Assembly: GCF_000764305.2 (NCBI RefSeq)
Contig: NW_025933374.1
Span: forward strand, 62,001 to 126,000
DNA: 64,000 nt
Reading direction: 5' to 3'
Source of the DNA: Hyalella azteca
Lineage: Eukaryota; Arthropoda; Malacostraca; Amphipoda; Hyalellidae
The position numbers and the translations under genes were made by a program. Below the pieces are notes generated by a model that was given only the letters and a program-made list of their open reading frames with translations, was not told where the DNA came from and did no database searches. Every line of letters starts with the position of its first letter. Within the stretch, counting starts at the first letter, position 1. This document shows positions 50,101 to 62,070 of this stretch, piece by piece.

Positions 50101-53100
50101 CTGTTGAAGTTATAAGTTGAGGGCCAGAAGCAATCATCTGTCCTTGAGAAGTTATTAGCTGTCCCTGAGTCGTGACTAGCTGGCCTTGAGAAGAAACCAA
50201 CTGCCCCTGGGACGTAACCAACTGTCCTTGAGAAGACAATAATTGTCCCTGTGAAGAGACTAGTTGACCTTGCGTTGAGTTCATCTGTCTCTGCGTGGCA
50301 ATAGGGGTGGACACAGCGATGATATTAGCAACACTTTGTCCACTGAACACGACTTGTTGTGGAGCCGCACCGCTGCCATCCACACCCCCGATAGCATCAC
50401 AGCTTCCATCGCCGTTCTGGCTCACGTAGAGAGTAATTTTGCCGTCGCCGCGATCTATTGCCAAGCGTTTGGTGCCTCCTCCGCAGTCATCAAAGTCATC
50501 TGCCCCAGGCCTCTTTAGCCCGCCTGAATTGTTCACATTGTTCACACCAGCGCTTAGAGGACCATTACAGAGCCTGATTTCCTTGTCCACAACGCCATTG
50601 AGAATGTCGCCTCCAACGGTTTTTTCCAACAGATCAGCCAAGACGTTCTTCTTCACGCTACCACTGCCGTCGGCAATGCCATCATTGCTGTTGTTGTTGT
50701 TAGTGACGGAGATGTTATTGAGCAAAGCTTCTGTGTCAGTCGCTACCGAGATTACAGTTGTGTTGTTGGTGGAGCCGGACATTCCCGTATCCCGTAACCC
50801 GTTCTGCAGGATACCTTCGAAGCTGGTAACTTCGTGCTCTTCCCGACCAGCTCCAACCAGTTCTTCTTCCATCTTTGCCGGCTGGAACAAAGGGGCATTC
50901 ATGAACTTGTTCAAGAAACACGCCACTCGCTATGTTGCCGTTATATATCGACACTCTCGGACGATTTGAAATTGTTTGCACAAAAGAAAAAAAAAGTTTA
51001 AATCATAATTCATCATCGTGAATGTTTTGCATTGAAAGGGTAAATACATGAATTGCTACACATCAGATAAAAAGATAAAAACTTCCGCACATGTTTCGTT
51101 ACGTGCACATTGCTCCCTTACCTCGCCGTTGATAGTGACACCGTTGATAGACGTATCAACAGAAGAGCTGTCGTTACAGAGGGTTCCGTTGGTGTCTCCT
51201 TCAACACACACCAGCTGCTGTTGTTGCTGTTGTTGTTTTTGCATATTTCGGGACACCTGTACAACGGATACATGAAGCTTCAACAGATCGTGTACAGATG
51301 AGAATTCGTTAATATACAATCATTCACTAGGAAATTAGGAATACATAGTCAATTGAATGGGTGGGTGTTTGTAGCATCAACTAATTAATGGCTCCTGATG
51401 ATCATTTATTTTTAGTAGTAGTAGAATGGTTTGTTATCATTTATTTCATTGTGTTTCTACTACCATCACAATATTATTAAAAATTACATTTCTAAGATAC
51501 TAACTTTAAAATCTCAGACTTGAAGAGCCACTTCACAATTATATTGGCGTGGAATTATATGCCAAAATGCCATTTAATTATATACTTGACTGCATGGAGA
51601 AAGTTCGTAATCATAGACAAAGAAAGTTCATGCCAATTGCCACCTGTCTCGATAGGCGATACGGTACCGTTTGCATTTGTAAATTGTAAACTCTAAAACC
51701 ACGTTCATGAGCAATCTTTCCCAAATTTCAATTTTATGGAAGTAGTAGTTCTAGCAAATAGGATTAAAACATCATAGCATCAACCTGCTGCTGATCCAGT
51801 AAACGTGTTATCAACGCTTAAAAGTTAAAGAAGTTAGTACATCCTTGTGTCGTCTAAGTTAGTTCGGTTCTCCGCAACACAAACGTAACAAAAGATAGTT
51901 AACAGCTCATCAACAATACGGTGAGATACAGACTACAATTATTAGAACGACCCAACAGCTTCACTTTAATGATTTTAACTTAAAAATTGTTTACCAGTAA
52001 ACCAGTTCATGCTTACAACTATGTTATTAATTAGACTACATAAAAACGTGAGAACGCTCCACGCAGGCACCTTAAAAAAATCTATCTCTCGATTAGTTTA
52101 TATTAACATCTAGCACAAAAATTAAGCCGCAACCACAGTTGACAGTCCTGTAAAAGGAAGATAACAGGGAGGAGTAGGACCATGTAAGGAGCCGTGTTGT
52201 GTTAGGTGGCATTATGGTAATGGTTGTATTGTGTTAATGTAAATAGTCAAGATGTGCAGAAGACGATGAAAGTTTGAGCTTCAAGATATTCTGTGGAACC
52301 TGGAGTGAGTGCCGTCTAACTCGTATTAGCGCCATGACAGTACCGTAATATATGCAAAGGTGCTGACATGGGATGAATAGAAATCAAATACACCGTGGCA
52401 GAGAAGATTTATGCCAAAGGAAAATGAACAACCGAGAAACCCAGAAATTTTCATAAGTTTTATATTTTAACCATGAGCAGATATTTATGATGCATTTTCA
52501 TTTTTTAATCTCGAAGCTTTATGGATATAAAAATTATCACCACAATTCCCGGAATTCGTAAAAATATTTTTAAAAATTGAAACTGCTAACAGATTCCCAT
52601 TATTCAATTGTTGGCAAAAGCATGTCGCACTGTAGACATCAACACCAGCGAATCGGAAAAAAATGACTGGAACCGCGAAAACTCGTGGGTTCGAATTCAC
52701 CACGAGATATTAAAAAATAAAAATAATCATATTCTATGATATCATTCTCTTCGACGATGAAACCATCCAGTGGGAGGTTCCAGATATTTTTTTACGATTT
52801 GACAGGTGGATGTAAATAGTGAGATTGGTTTTGGTGAGAAGTTTTACCTCGGCAACTGCAGTTTGTCCTAAATTTGGTGTGAGAGCCGCGGACGCTGAGG
52901 AAGAAGCAACTAAAGACGGAGGTATTGGAGCCGGGCAAGTTTTGAGAATAGAAGGCATTTGCATGGACGGTAAAGGCAGTCGCTGGTTTTGTTTGTAGTG
53001 CGGGTATGGAGGAGGGGGCGGCAATAGATCATTGCTGCCTTGACTTGAGTCGAACGATGTCATCGATGTCGTATAAGAAGTGGATTGGTCTGTTGGTGTG

Positions 53101-56100
53101 TATGATGTATGCGGTGCTTGATAACATGAAGTGGAAGGCAGATCAGATGAATGTTGGTGAGGTGAAAAAGAAGGCGAGTGTGAAGCAAAGGATGATTGTG
53201 GAGATAACGATGAAGAATAAGAAGGCAGAGGATTAGAGGACGTTGTTAAAGGGGCAGCCAACATGCCAGCCAGACCCCCCACGACGGGAGGATCTGTTAC
53301 CTTGTTCGCCAACAAGCTCTTAATGAGGGCAGAGTTCTCCTGCCGTGGCATGGGTGGTGGAGGTGGGGGAGGAGTGGCACAAGGGGAAGGATGAGTGTAG
53401 GGGGAAGGGGAATGAGTGGAGCGTGGGGAAAGACGAGGACTGGGGCTGTATGGAGGCGGTGGAGAAGAGATTGGGGACGCTGCGCCGCTGCCGCTAGAGC
53501 TCGGAGACGCGCCCTTTGTGATCATTACCAAACATCATTGATGAGAATGCCACCACTACACAGCTCATATCAAGCTACAAGTAGGCGAATTTTCATCCAC
53601 ATTCAAACTGTTAATTGTGCTGCTTTCCGAACAGCTTAATACGTTAACTGGACACTTTCTTAAATTATTCTATCATTTTTATTCAAATTTCATGTCTCCA
53701 GAATTCCAAACGTTCATACTCATCCAGGTATCAATTGATACACGAGAATGTCAATTGAGTGATCCCACAAGTGAATGAATTCATAACATAAATCGGACAC
53801 AACAAGATGTTTCAATATTATCAATACCTACACTTGCATCCAATGCGCTTGCACCAACGCTATTGTCGTCACACAATATTGAAGTCACTGACAACAATAT
53901 TATCAACTACAACACTATCATTGCTCAGGTAAATATCTAAATAAATCATATGTCCATAGTCATTACCAACAGAATATTTAAATCAGTCACTCCAACATCA
54001 TTACCCACGACAATAACATTTCTCAATAATAACAGTACTAATATCATTTCTCTGCTTAAATCACAAGTTCACCAATATAATTCTGAAACAAAGAAAACTC
54101 CAAGCATTGAAATAGTCAATTTGTTTGGCATTTTCTCTGCTTCCAGATTCTTGGTCAATAGCAGTAACAATAATAAGAGCGTAGACCCCTCACCAGCGCC
54201 GGTTGTTGAGGCTGAACAGTTCTAGGCGGGGCTGGGCTGATAGGTCTAAGAGGGGCTGAGAGCTGGGCTTTGAGTATAGAAGACCCCACCGACGCGGGAG
54301 GGTCGGGGCGGGACAGCACCGGGGTATTCGTCAGAGGAGCTGACGATGAAAAAAGTTTGTTTTTGCCGAGTCTGTCGGCGGGTCTTATGGGCAGAGGCAC
54401 ATCTCTGCGCCTCAGGTCGTGGTAATACCATTTGTCACTCGCGTCTTTAGGGTTGTGTCGTGTGGGACCGACTTTAAAGCCGTACACTTTCCTGAAATGG
54501 CAATTAATAGCATGAATATAGATTGATTTTCTTTACTAAAAACTGTCTTCCTAAAATGATGTATTTAAGTACAACAGCATTGAGAACATCTTTTTGACAG
54601 TGAATTCAGGATATTTTCGCCTAGTTATCACATCCATTAAAAGATCATCAGCATTGGTGCAAAGCAACTAAAAACACACATAAAAAATTTCCTCCAGCAG
54701 CCATGTTGTTTACAATAGCGTTGTAAGAATTGGTCACCTGAAGCAGCTAGAAAGCATGACGGGATTAAAGCCTTGCTTCTTGCCAAGGGCGTGCATGGCT
54801 GATGAGAAATGACGGAACACAACGGCTTGCTCCAGCAGCGTGCCCGGATGAGCCTCGTAGCTGCGACGGATCCAGTCGCATACAAACTCCTCCACGTCAG
54901 CAGGAATCTGTCAACACAACACAAGTCTTAGTTAATTATTAATTCACAACACACGAGTCTTAGTTATAGGGATTATTACTTCACAACACAAATCTTAGTT
55001 ATAGATTATTAATTCACAACACAAGTCTTAGTTATAGGGATTATTACTTCACAACACAAATCTTAGTTATAGATTATTAATTCACAACACAAGTCTTAGT
55101 TATAGCGATTATTACTTCACAACACAAATCTTAGTAATAGATTATTAATTAACAACACAAGTCTTAGTTATAGGGATTATTACTTCACAACACAAATCTT
55201 AGTTATATATTATTAATTCAGAACACAAGTCTTAGTTATAGCGATTATTACTTCACAACACAAATCTTAGTTATATAAATAATTGATTCACAACATAAGT
55301 CTTAGTTATGAGGATTAGTCATTCACAACACAAGTCTTAGTTATAGGGATTATTAATTCACAACACATGTTTCAGATCACGAAGATAGGTACAGGATGAA
55401 GTATGAATTCAGCAGTTGAACGTGTTTTTGAATAAACTCTCATGATACAAATTGTACTTCAAATTAAATCTAATGCACGACTTTATATTTATATGGTCCC
55501 ATTTATAATGTGTACGTAACACTCACGGCGGAAGACATGACGCTCTTTTTCATGTCAAGGACGTTCTTGGCCGGCGTTTTATTGATGGCGTTTGCCCCGC
55601 CGCTGCCGTGGCCACCGTTCTGAAGTGCAGCAGCGTTGGCGGCGGCCAGCGTTGGCGTTGACACCACGGAGGATAAAAGAGGAGGTTGGGGATGTGGAGG
55701 CGCGATGGAGGGCGCTGGTGGAGGTGGAGCGGGGGTGGAGGAGGACGTGATGGCTACAGGAGGAGGCGGGGCAGGAGCAGGAGGAGCATCTGGATCGCTA
55801 ACGACTCCTGTTACAGTCTCCACCACCTGTGTAGGGCAAATAAAAAATCAGAGTTAGACGTTAAACATAACAGAGCCTATGTTCAGTTTTAAAATGCCTA
55901 GCACCTTACGGACCAGGCAATAAATCCAGCAGCTATCTCAATCAATCGTCAGTTATGAAAAGATCGGGTGCCAAATGCCGGATCTCTTTTGTGAATCAAG
56001 TCACGAAAAGTACAAGAATCAGCAACAGGTCATGGGTCTATTTCTTCAGTGCCGCCACTTTTATTCTATTCTGTAACAGCTAAGATAGTCCCATAACAGC

Positions 56101-59100
56101 TCTTAATATGAATGCAATACAACTATAACTTCAATTGCATACCTAGCCTGGTTAGCACAGTTCAAAGCCAACTAATGTTTTATACACGCATGCTTTCACA
56201 CCAACACTCACATCCATCACATCCGCATCCGTCAACACCAGGCAAGCCATTCATCCTCTAATTTTAACGATTGTTATCATTAAATATAAAAAATTGATAT
56301 CAAAATCAATTTGATTTGATATCAAAATTGATATAATAGATATCAAAATTAAATATAAAAAATAACAATATAAAAATATTATTAAACATCAACTCTAAAT
56401 ATAATTGATTGTTATGAAGAGTGGTACCTTCATGCCAATGCAGGCTTCGGGCCCATAGCTCTGAGCCTCAACAGTGAGCAGCGCTACCAGCGTGTGGATG
56501 CTGCCCTGCGCCCTCACTATTGCGTTACAAGAAGCGCTCCCCAGAGACGACAGGGAGTATAGGCTCTCTAACGTGTAGATGAGCAGCATGATGTCGTGTA
56601 TTGTTAGATACCGGCAGATCTGCTCGTACACCTACACACAAAAAACGAGGGCGTTTTACACAACAATAGCTGAGAGGATTTGATTGGTTATTGTTGAAGT
56701 TTTCAGAGGTACAACAAATATGTGGTGAGGGCTTCATAAATAATCACAGACTCTTTTGAAAAGAAACTGATAAGAAAGAAAAAATATACAAATACATAAG
56801 TCCCACTTCCGTAAGTACTGATTGACTCTCCCCAGAATGTATGACACTGACCTCCTGTTCGATATTCTCTCCCATGACTTCTTCGTTAGCGTCGCACACA
56901 GCGAGTTTGTTAAGAACTTCCAGAGAACGTAGAACTCTTGCCCTGTCTTCTGAAAATACCCCTTGACAGACATGCCATAGCAGCAGTCGGGTAGTGGAGT
57001 CTGTCTTTGGGTCAGCGAGCACAACTTCTGACCCGATGTTGCCTAGAGTATCCAGAGCTTGTATGGAGAGGCCACCAAAACGTGAGCACATGCACAGCAC
57101 TAGGAATCTGCAATTGGACATTAAAGTCGTTCGATTAAGGTTAAGAGTTAAAGAAGGCATGCAATAATTACGAAATTCAGTGGGAATGCATAATGATACG
57201 AGCAATGAATAAGTTAGTTGATCACATCGCGACAACAAAACTTTCTTTCTTAGCTTCAGCAACTTCGGATAAATAAGCAATTATACCAGGCAAAACAAAT
57301 TTCGGAATTCTAAGTGCATTATTGAAATTATTTATTTATGCCTTTAATACACTGACCTTCGTACAAATAAAATGTAAACACCGGCCTAAATAACCAGTTA
57401 ATAGCAAACTGATTCGTTTCTAAGTGCAAGTCATTCTTACTGAGTAAATTGTGGGCAATTACAGTCGAGTTAAGTAGAGTTGGAATGTAAAATTTTGCTT
57501 TACAACTAACTGTAGAGTTGTAATGTTAGCTGCTAACCTTAGGCACGTTTTGGACTGGGCAAGCGTCGTGACATTGTCTTCTTCAAACGAGAGGTTGCGG
57601 AGAATGTGAATGAGTTGAGCTATCCGAGTGCCCTCGCTGTCTTGAAGACCGGAGTCTCTGCCGCAGTGAAACAAATCTATGTCTTCAGGAGTACGTAGTG
57701 CCCCTTCCATGCACAGCTCCTGAAACAAATATGAAAACTCGTTGATTAACTGTGTCGGATTTAGTCTGGCTCTGAAATCTAAGATCAGATTATAAAATTG
57801 CAGTCAATATCTGAAATAATGTCACTCTTCAATCTACTCTAAATTTTGTAGTCTGCTTGAGGGTACACCTATCCACTTTAGCAAGGGTACATCCACGGTA
57901 ACAAATCTTTAACTATCCACAAATCGAGTTCTTGCTCGAAAAAACAACTTCAATTGTCACATAATCAAAGGTTAGGTGTTTGTCATAGGTAGTTGAGCTA
58001 ATACCAGGTTGACCCACGCGTATCCTCAGCCTTGCTTATGTCGTGTATTGCTCCATTTTTTACGTCACAGTGAGTTCAAAATTTAAATATTGCGCGTACA
58101 TTCCAGAAGTGTCCTCTTTGAACTAACTTTATAAATAACTGACCTTCTCGAATCCTTTGAAAAAATGTTCAAAATGTTAAATAGTCTTGCTAAACACATT
58201 GCCGGTGTCAAAATGCAATTATTTCGTGCGGTTAATTAATGCAACTTGCAATGGACTAACTTCTAATGGTTGTTAATGGCTGCCATTAGTCTAAACGTCA
58301 AATAAACGGCTGGATAAAAAGTGAAGAGCCTCTCCAACATGTCGCGTTTTCGTCAAGATAATATTGTGATTTTTGCCATTTTTATTTTTCGCTTTGATGC
58401 TCGTTTACTTTCCTGTTTATATTCAATGTAAAATGGCCACGCAGTGAAGCAGCTAATGAAATTATATCGATTTAAAATTTAGAGGAGATGCATCAATTGG
58501 GTAAAAACAACGAATAATATCAATCCAATGCAAACGTAATTTGTTCAGGGACGCTTTCCTTCTCTCAGATCATCGTACGGATGATACGAGCGGCAGCCAT
58601 TAGCGCAGCACCAAGTTGATCGGTCAGCCCCAGGTTTTATTTTCAATCTATTATTATCTTTCCGTCCGACTGAATTAGTTTCTGACGCTGTATGGTTAAG
58701 AACAAGACTAGTTGCATTTATGGACAAATTTGTAACAAATTTGAGAAGGTCGGTTTTCCAAGAAAATTAGTTTAAAACTTTTAACATCCGTTTGACGACA
58801 CTTAGGACGTTTGTTTATGAGTTCCGATACATGTGACGTCACAGTGCAGATGATCATAACGGTGTCAAAAATTTTCGAAGCCTGGGTCAACCTTGTATAG
58901 TTCAACAAAGGATTCTTGGTACTCACTCTTCTCAGCTTTCGACAGATGTCTTCCAGCAACGGTTCATTAGATCTTTTCGACACATCGGACGCTTCAGAGC
59001 TGTCTTCATAACATTTGACTGAAGAATTAGCTATAACAAGTTCTCTACAGCTATTAGATACACTATTGACGTTTCTAGCGGAATCGTTTGCAGCACTAGT

Positions 59101-60585
59101 GACTAATATAGAAGAGCTATTATTTACAGGACCATATTTCTGAGAATCATCGACTTGTAGTCTACTCGAGTCACTGTTATTTGTGTTATTTGGTCCGAGG
59201 GCGGGTAATTCACTGCGGTTGCCAACACCAGAATTTGATGGGCAACTTTGTCTATCTTGTGGAGATGAGCTACGATAAAAATCCTCCTCGTCATAAGAAG
59301 ATCCTGGAGGTAGAAGGAGCTCCAAGACACGGCAATCCTCCACTGAGTCAAGCCAAAACTGGACGAGGTTTTTGTTTTTCTGCTCGACGATGTTGCTCAC
59401 GAAGTATTTTCTGGTCGACACTGCGCACAAGATAAATCAAATGATAATATGATAATAACATTATTACACTTGGAAGAGGATTTGTGGATGACCAATGACC
59501 TCAACACTTGCTGTCTAGTGGATGACCAAGCGAAAAACTGTGTGCTGATATAACTGATGAAGCATGAATCAATGACGGGATACAATGATCATGAATGATG
59601 ATGAGTTCATTTAAAACTTAAGTCAAGAAGAACCTACTCTAGAACATAAGCCAAAAACCGTTATTATATCAAATTCGTATTAGGTATTGTTCATAATAAT
59701 ATAGTGAAAGCAGCAGATTAAATCTCTATTATTGATCATAAATAGGTAGTTGAAGCAGACATACCATCCCTGAAGACTCCGACATGTCCCAGCATGATCT
59801 CGAGCAGCCTGGGACACTGTGCAAGGCGCATGACTTGTCTGCCTTCATTGCTGAGCAGCGTGCACAAGTTGAACGAGAAGTCGTGCTCGTTGGGCATCGG
59901 TGAACACAGTGATAGGAAAAGACGGTCGTACTGTGACGGCTTCAATAAAGTCGTGCACATGTTCGCGCTCGCACGCATCGATTCTGCACAGAATATAACC
60001 ATTAATAGACCATATTACATTCTTTGATCATTTAACATGAATGAAAACTCAATTCTATGAATGTACGAACGCGGTATTAAACAAAATATTTTATTCGTAG
60101 GCCAGGCTTATGAACAACTTATTTGCATAATTTGTTCGCAATTTCTCAAAGTTAAATACTTAGAGTTGATATAGAATTTAGGACATATCGGCTGACATGC
60201 GAGGTTTTGCATGGCGTTAGCAAAGAGCTCCCATACACCACCGACTAAATCCCGATATCTACCTCAGCACGTCAAGGCAAGACTGCGACATGACTGACCA
60301 GCGACGTTGTGTATGGCGTGTACACTACATGACTGACCAGCGACGTTGTGTATGGCGTGTGCACTACATGACTGACCAGCGACGTTGTGTATGGCGTGTG
60401 CACTACATGACTGACCAGCGACGTTGTGTATGGCGTTGTTGTAGGTGAGGGGCACGAGGTTGAGGGCTCGCACGCTCCTGCGGCTGCGGGCGCCAGGATG
60501 GGACGCGTCGTCCTCGTCGTTGTCGTTGTTCTTATCGTCAGCATCGCTGCCCAGGAATGTCACACGCTCGTATGTGTCCAGGTAC
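47159..60585 (-). CDS. ARID2: ARID2 / Bap170, PBAF chromatin-remodelling subunit, 5'-partial, 15 exons
   Basis: Nuclear DNA-binding subunit that defines the PBAF class of SWI/SNF remodellers. Exons in transcript order: 60585-60416, 59983-59765, 59420-58927, 57719-57538, 57107-56852, 56631-56428, 55826-55527, 54907-54738, 54491-54194, 53513-52848, 51256-51122, 50881-48491, 48194-48030, 47594-47506 and 47267-47159. All phases match and junctions are GT-AG, giving 1948 residues to a TAG stop. Diagnostic regions: [15 protein letters not shown] (about 95-110) and helical repeats to about 508, including [13 protein letters not shown]-type winged helix (about 609-690); Pro/Ser-rich linker (765-986); short poly-Gln (987-1031); Gln/Gly repeats (about 1230-1560); two C2H2-like fingers (about 1768-1826); conserved tail with R-Q-Q-I-A-T and [11 protein letters not shown]. 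The ARID domain and start codon are not in the window. Strong whole-length family match; exact splice choices are predictions. Confidence 0.93.
47788..48060. repeat. 90-bp tandem repeat x 3 at an ARID2 exon-intron boundary
   Basis: ACAGCATCTCTCTGTGAGAT recurs at 47851, 47941 and 48031, exactly 90 bp apart. On the minus strand each unit holds the last ~24 nt of exon 48194-48030 plus a donor region; the distal copies lie inside the intron. Retaining intron sequence to the second copy hits a stop within seven codons, so only the first donor supports full-length protein. Confidence 0.9.
49319..49558 (-). repeat. coding decapeptide repeat, [10 protein letters not shown] x 8
   Basis: Eight 30-bp units. 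The first ([10 protein letters not shown]) and last ([10 protein letters not shown]) are diverged, and the central five are identical at protein level with a few synonymous differences. Near identity of the inner units points to recent expansion or homogenisation, and copy number may vary between individuals. Confidence 0.93.
49995..50290 (-). repeat. coding heptapeptide repeat, S-Q-G-Q-L-V-S type
   Basis: About fourteen consecutive seven-residue units of the form (S/T)-(S/T)-Q-G-Q-L-(V/I/L), later drifting to S-T-G-Q-L-I, corresponding to an imperfect 21-bp DNA period. Gln/Gly-rich, low-complexity and probably disordered; may promote condensate-like self-association, which is inference. Confidence 0.85.
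51257..52847 (-). other. ARID2 intron
   Basis: A 1.6-kb intron between the Pro/Ser-rich exon and the poly-Gln exon. Apart from the possible SINE relic near 52.6 kb, nothing coding is visible. Its donor (GAG|GTAAAA) and acceptor (TTGTACAG) are acceptable. Confidence 0.75.
52600..52710 (+). other. possible tRNA-related SINE relic in an ARID2 intron
   Basis: A B-box-like GGGTTCGAATTC sits within a T-arm-like stem (CTCGTGG facing CCACGAG), followed by an A-rich tail. An A-box-like GTTGGCAAAAG lies about 75 bp upstream. No full tRNA cloverleaf is evident. Confidence 0.35.
54194..54907 (-). other. ARID2: ARID2 RFX-type winged-helix exons
   Basis: Exon 54907-54738 encodes [14 protein letters not shown] and [10 protein letters not shown], then [10 protein letters not shown]. 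It splices as AG|G into exon 54491-54194, continuing [12 protein letters not shown]. This is the RFX-like DNA-binding fold described for ARID2 and Bap170. The rest of the second exon is a Pro-rich, probably disordered linker. Confidence 0.85.
54911..55372. repeat. intronic tandem repeat, ~33-bp units in ARID2
   Basis: About thirteen units containing TTCACAACACAAGTCTTAGT, alternating with a TTCACAACACAAATCTTAGT form, in a roughly 66-bp higher-order period. On the minus strand the end of the array abuts the acceptor at 54908, so the TTGTGTTG pyrimidine-rich tract of that acceptor is repeat-derived. Confidence 0.88.
55870..56080 (+). mobile_element. LINE 3'UTR fragment in an ARID2 intron
   Basis: Aligns nearly end to end with the 3' end of the LINE at 40283-40480, sharing GCAGCTATCTCAATCAATCG, AAGTCACGAAAAG and AGAATC-GCAACAGG-CATGGG-CTAT, then a short TATTCTATTC tail. 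It is in the opposite orientation to ARID2, between exons 56428-56631 and 55527-55826. Only the 3'UTR is left. Confidence 0.9.
57720..58926 (-). other. ARID2 intron
   Basis: A 1.2-kb intron, donor AGA|GTGAGT and acceptor TTTGTTTCAG. A 60-codon minus-strand ORF at 58545-58727 has no family match and no flanking splice sites in phase. No repeats noticed. Confidence 0.75.
59765..60585 (-). other. ARID2: ARID2 exons immediately after the ARID domain
   Basis: The first exon in the window starts in phase 2 with Y-L-D-T-Y-E, where the family leaves the ARID domain. It passes an acidic Asp/Asn-rich linker and [12 protein letters not shown], then joins the next exon (59983-59765) with a one-base overlap (G|AA) to give A-E-S-M-R. 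The second exon holds the strongly conserved armadillo-like start, [14 protein letters not shown]. No exon encoding the ARID helices was found between 60586 and 64000, so that intron is at least 3.4 kb. Confidence 0.85.
60290..60434. repeat. 39-bp tandem repeat carrying an ARID2 5' splice site
   Basis: Nearly four 39-bp units. Each contains the end of the ARID2 exon (A-I-H-N-V-A) and a GTCAGT donor; donor positions on the minus strand are at 60415, 60376, 60337 and 60298. The frame stays open through all units, and 39 is divisible by three, so each more distal donor would add thirteen residues in frame. The proximal donor gives the family-like joint. Confidence 0.9.
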
Positions 60586-61218
60586 CTGAAACCAAAAATA
60601 TAACATCAAGCTTTCAGAATACAAACGTTCAGAAATTAGTCTGGAAGTAATAGAATAGAATCACAGGAACATTATGTTCCTCTGTGCGTGCTCGTAGTTC
60701 CAGAAAAAAACACGAACACAAAACGTGTAAAAATGAATACATTTGCTTGCTATTTCAATGTAATATGCATCGATTCATAAAATTCTAGGTCACAAACTAT
60801 TGAAGCTACCGAGGTTTAGTAGAAAAAAAACCTTGCCGTTCCAGACGCAAAATGGCAAAAGAAACATAAAGCGTATCAGCTTCCAGGCTCTAACAATCCA
60901 ATTTCGAAGTGAAAGCTCCACTAATATTCCAAAGAACTGGTCCTTTATATTAGTGGAATTCAGAAGAGATATCTCGTTCAGAATATCAATACGCCACTAG
61001 AGCAGCTGCAGGTGTAGCACGTCAAAGAAGCGGATGGTCATAATACAGCACGGACGTGTTCTAGCAGCGTTTCCTGGAGTGAGGAAAAAGCAGCAGCAGC
61101 TGCAGCAGCCAAGAGCAGCTGCGGTAATGCAAGCGACAGTCAGCGGCGGCAGGAGCAGCACTTCAAGAGGTATTGATCTCATCTACAGAGCAGCGCTCAC
61201 ATTGTACAGTTCATAACG
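60586..61218. other. ARID2 upstream intron, no exon seen
   Basis: Contains an imperfect CAG/GCA trinucleotide tract near 61090-61160, the source of Cys- or Gln-rich shadow ORFs. I searched the minus strand for ARID-type Trp/Tyr/Leu-rich helices and found none. Confidence 0.5.
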
Positions 61219-61445
61219 CGCGCACACGGCACACATGATGAGTTACACGTAAGTTTACGTACACATGCACCGTGCGCACACGGCTCACATGATGAGTTAC
61301 ACATAAGTTTTACGTACACATGCACTGCGCGCACACGGCACACATGATGAGTTACACATAAGTTTTACGTACACATGCACTGAGCGCACACGGCACACAT
61401 GATGAGTTACACATAAGTTTTACGTACACATGCACTGCGCATAGT
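61219..61445. repeat. tandem repeat, 55-bp unit x 4
   Basis: CGCACACGGC starts at 61221, 61275, 61330 and 61385, each followed by CACATGATGAGTTACAC and TACGTACACATGCAC. Units are more than 90% alike. Lies in the presumed ARID2 upstream intron. Confidence 0.9.
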
Positions 61446-62070
61446 GTCCATAAGATACATAGTCGGCAACGTATCTGCTGGGAAAGTTAGCGACAGACAT
61501 ATTGACGTGCTGTGATATTTCAACGAGAAGTGGTACAGAAAAGTCTCATTTCGCGCCTTTTACACGCTGCATTTAAGTACACTGGAAAATTGTCATTCTA
61601 TACTGTGAAAACGAATATAATATCCTAACATAATTAGTTAGGAATAGCGTTAATATACGTTAGTCAGTTATTTAGTTACTTAATACGCAAGACAAGATGA
61701 AAAAAAGGACGAGCTGGAATATGGTGTTACATTTTTATAATTAGGGATATAGAAGTTTTTACATTCCCTGCTCTAATTTTTCACGTTTAAAATTAAACGC
61801 CTTGATGAGTTTTCTCTACTTTAGAGCGCCTCCCATTGAATTTAGGAGAAGGCTTCTAGACGCACATGTAAGAATTTAAAAATCAAACTTCAAGAAACTA
61901 CCAGTTAATACGCTCTTCTGAAGAGAAGAAAAAAATATGATATATTATTAGGATGATGACTCGAAACTTAATAGCACAAAAACAATCCAGGAGTTTTGAA
62001 ACGAGCGAACAAATCCAAGACATACGGTATATATAAAAATACTATATGCGATAAGTGGATGTAATACGGA
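61446..62070. other. no gene recognised
   Basis: AT-rich sequence with no supportable exon or repeat array. Confidence 0.5.

Larger units (their letters stand above)
48491..50881 (-). other. ARID2: ARID2 large exon: Gln/Gly repeat domain and zinc fingers
   Basis: A 2391-nt exon (797 codons). The acceptor is placed at CCCCTTTGTTCCAG, because an in-frame TAG lies just upstream and the previous exon ends in phase 0. Its first third is Asn/Gly/Ser-rich with a basic [12 protein letters not shown] patch, followed by heptapeptide (S-Q-G-Q-L-V-S type) and decapeptide repeats, then Gln- and Val-rich sequence. It ends with C-E-W-R-G-C and C-Q-W-A-G-C fingers (48491-48673). The length lies in the range usual for this part of ARID2, but the repeats look lineage-specific. 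Confidence 0.88.

Noticed and set aside
48503..50969. Plus-strand ORFs opposite the large ARID2 exon (up to 176 codons)
   Set aside because: Antisense shadows of the repeat-rich coding exon, which has clear homology on the minus strand.
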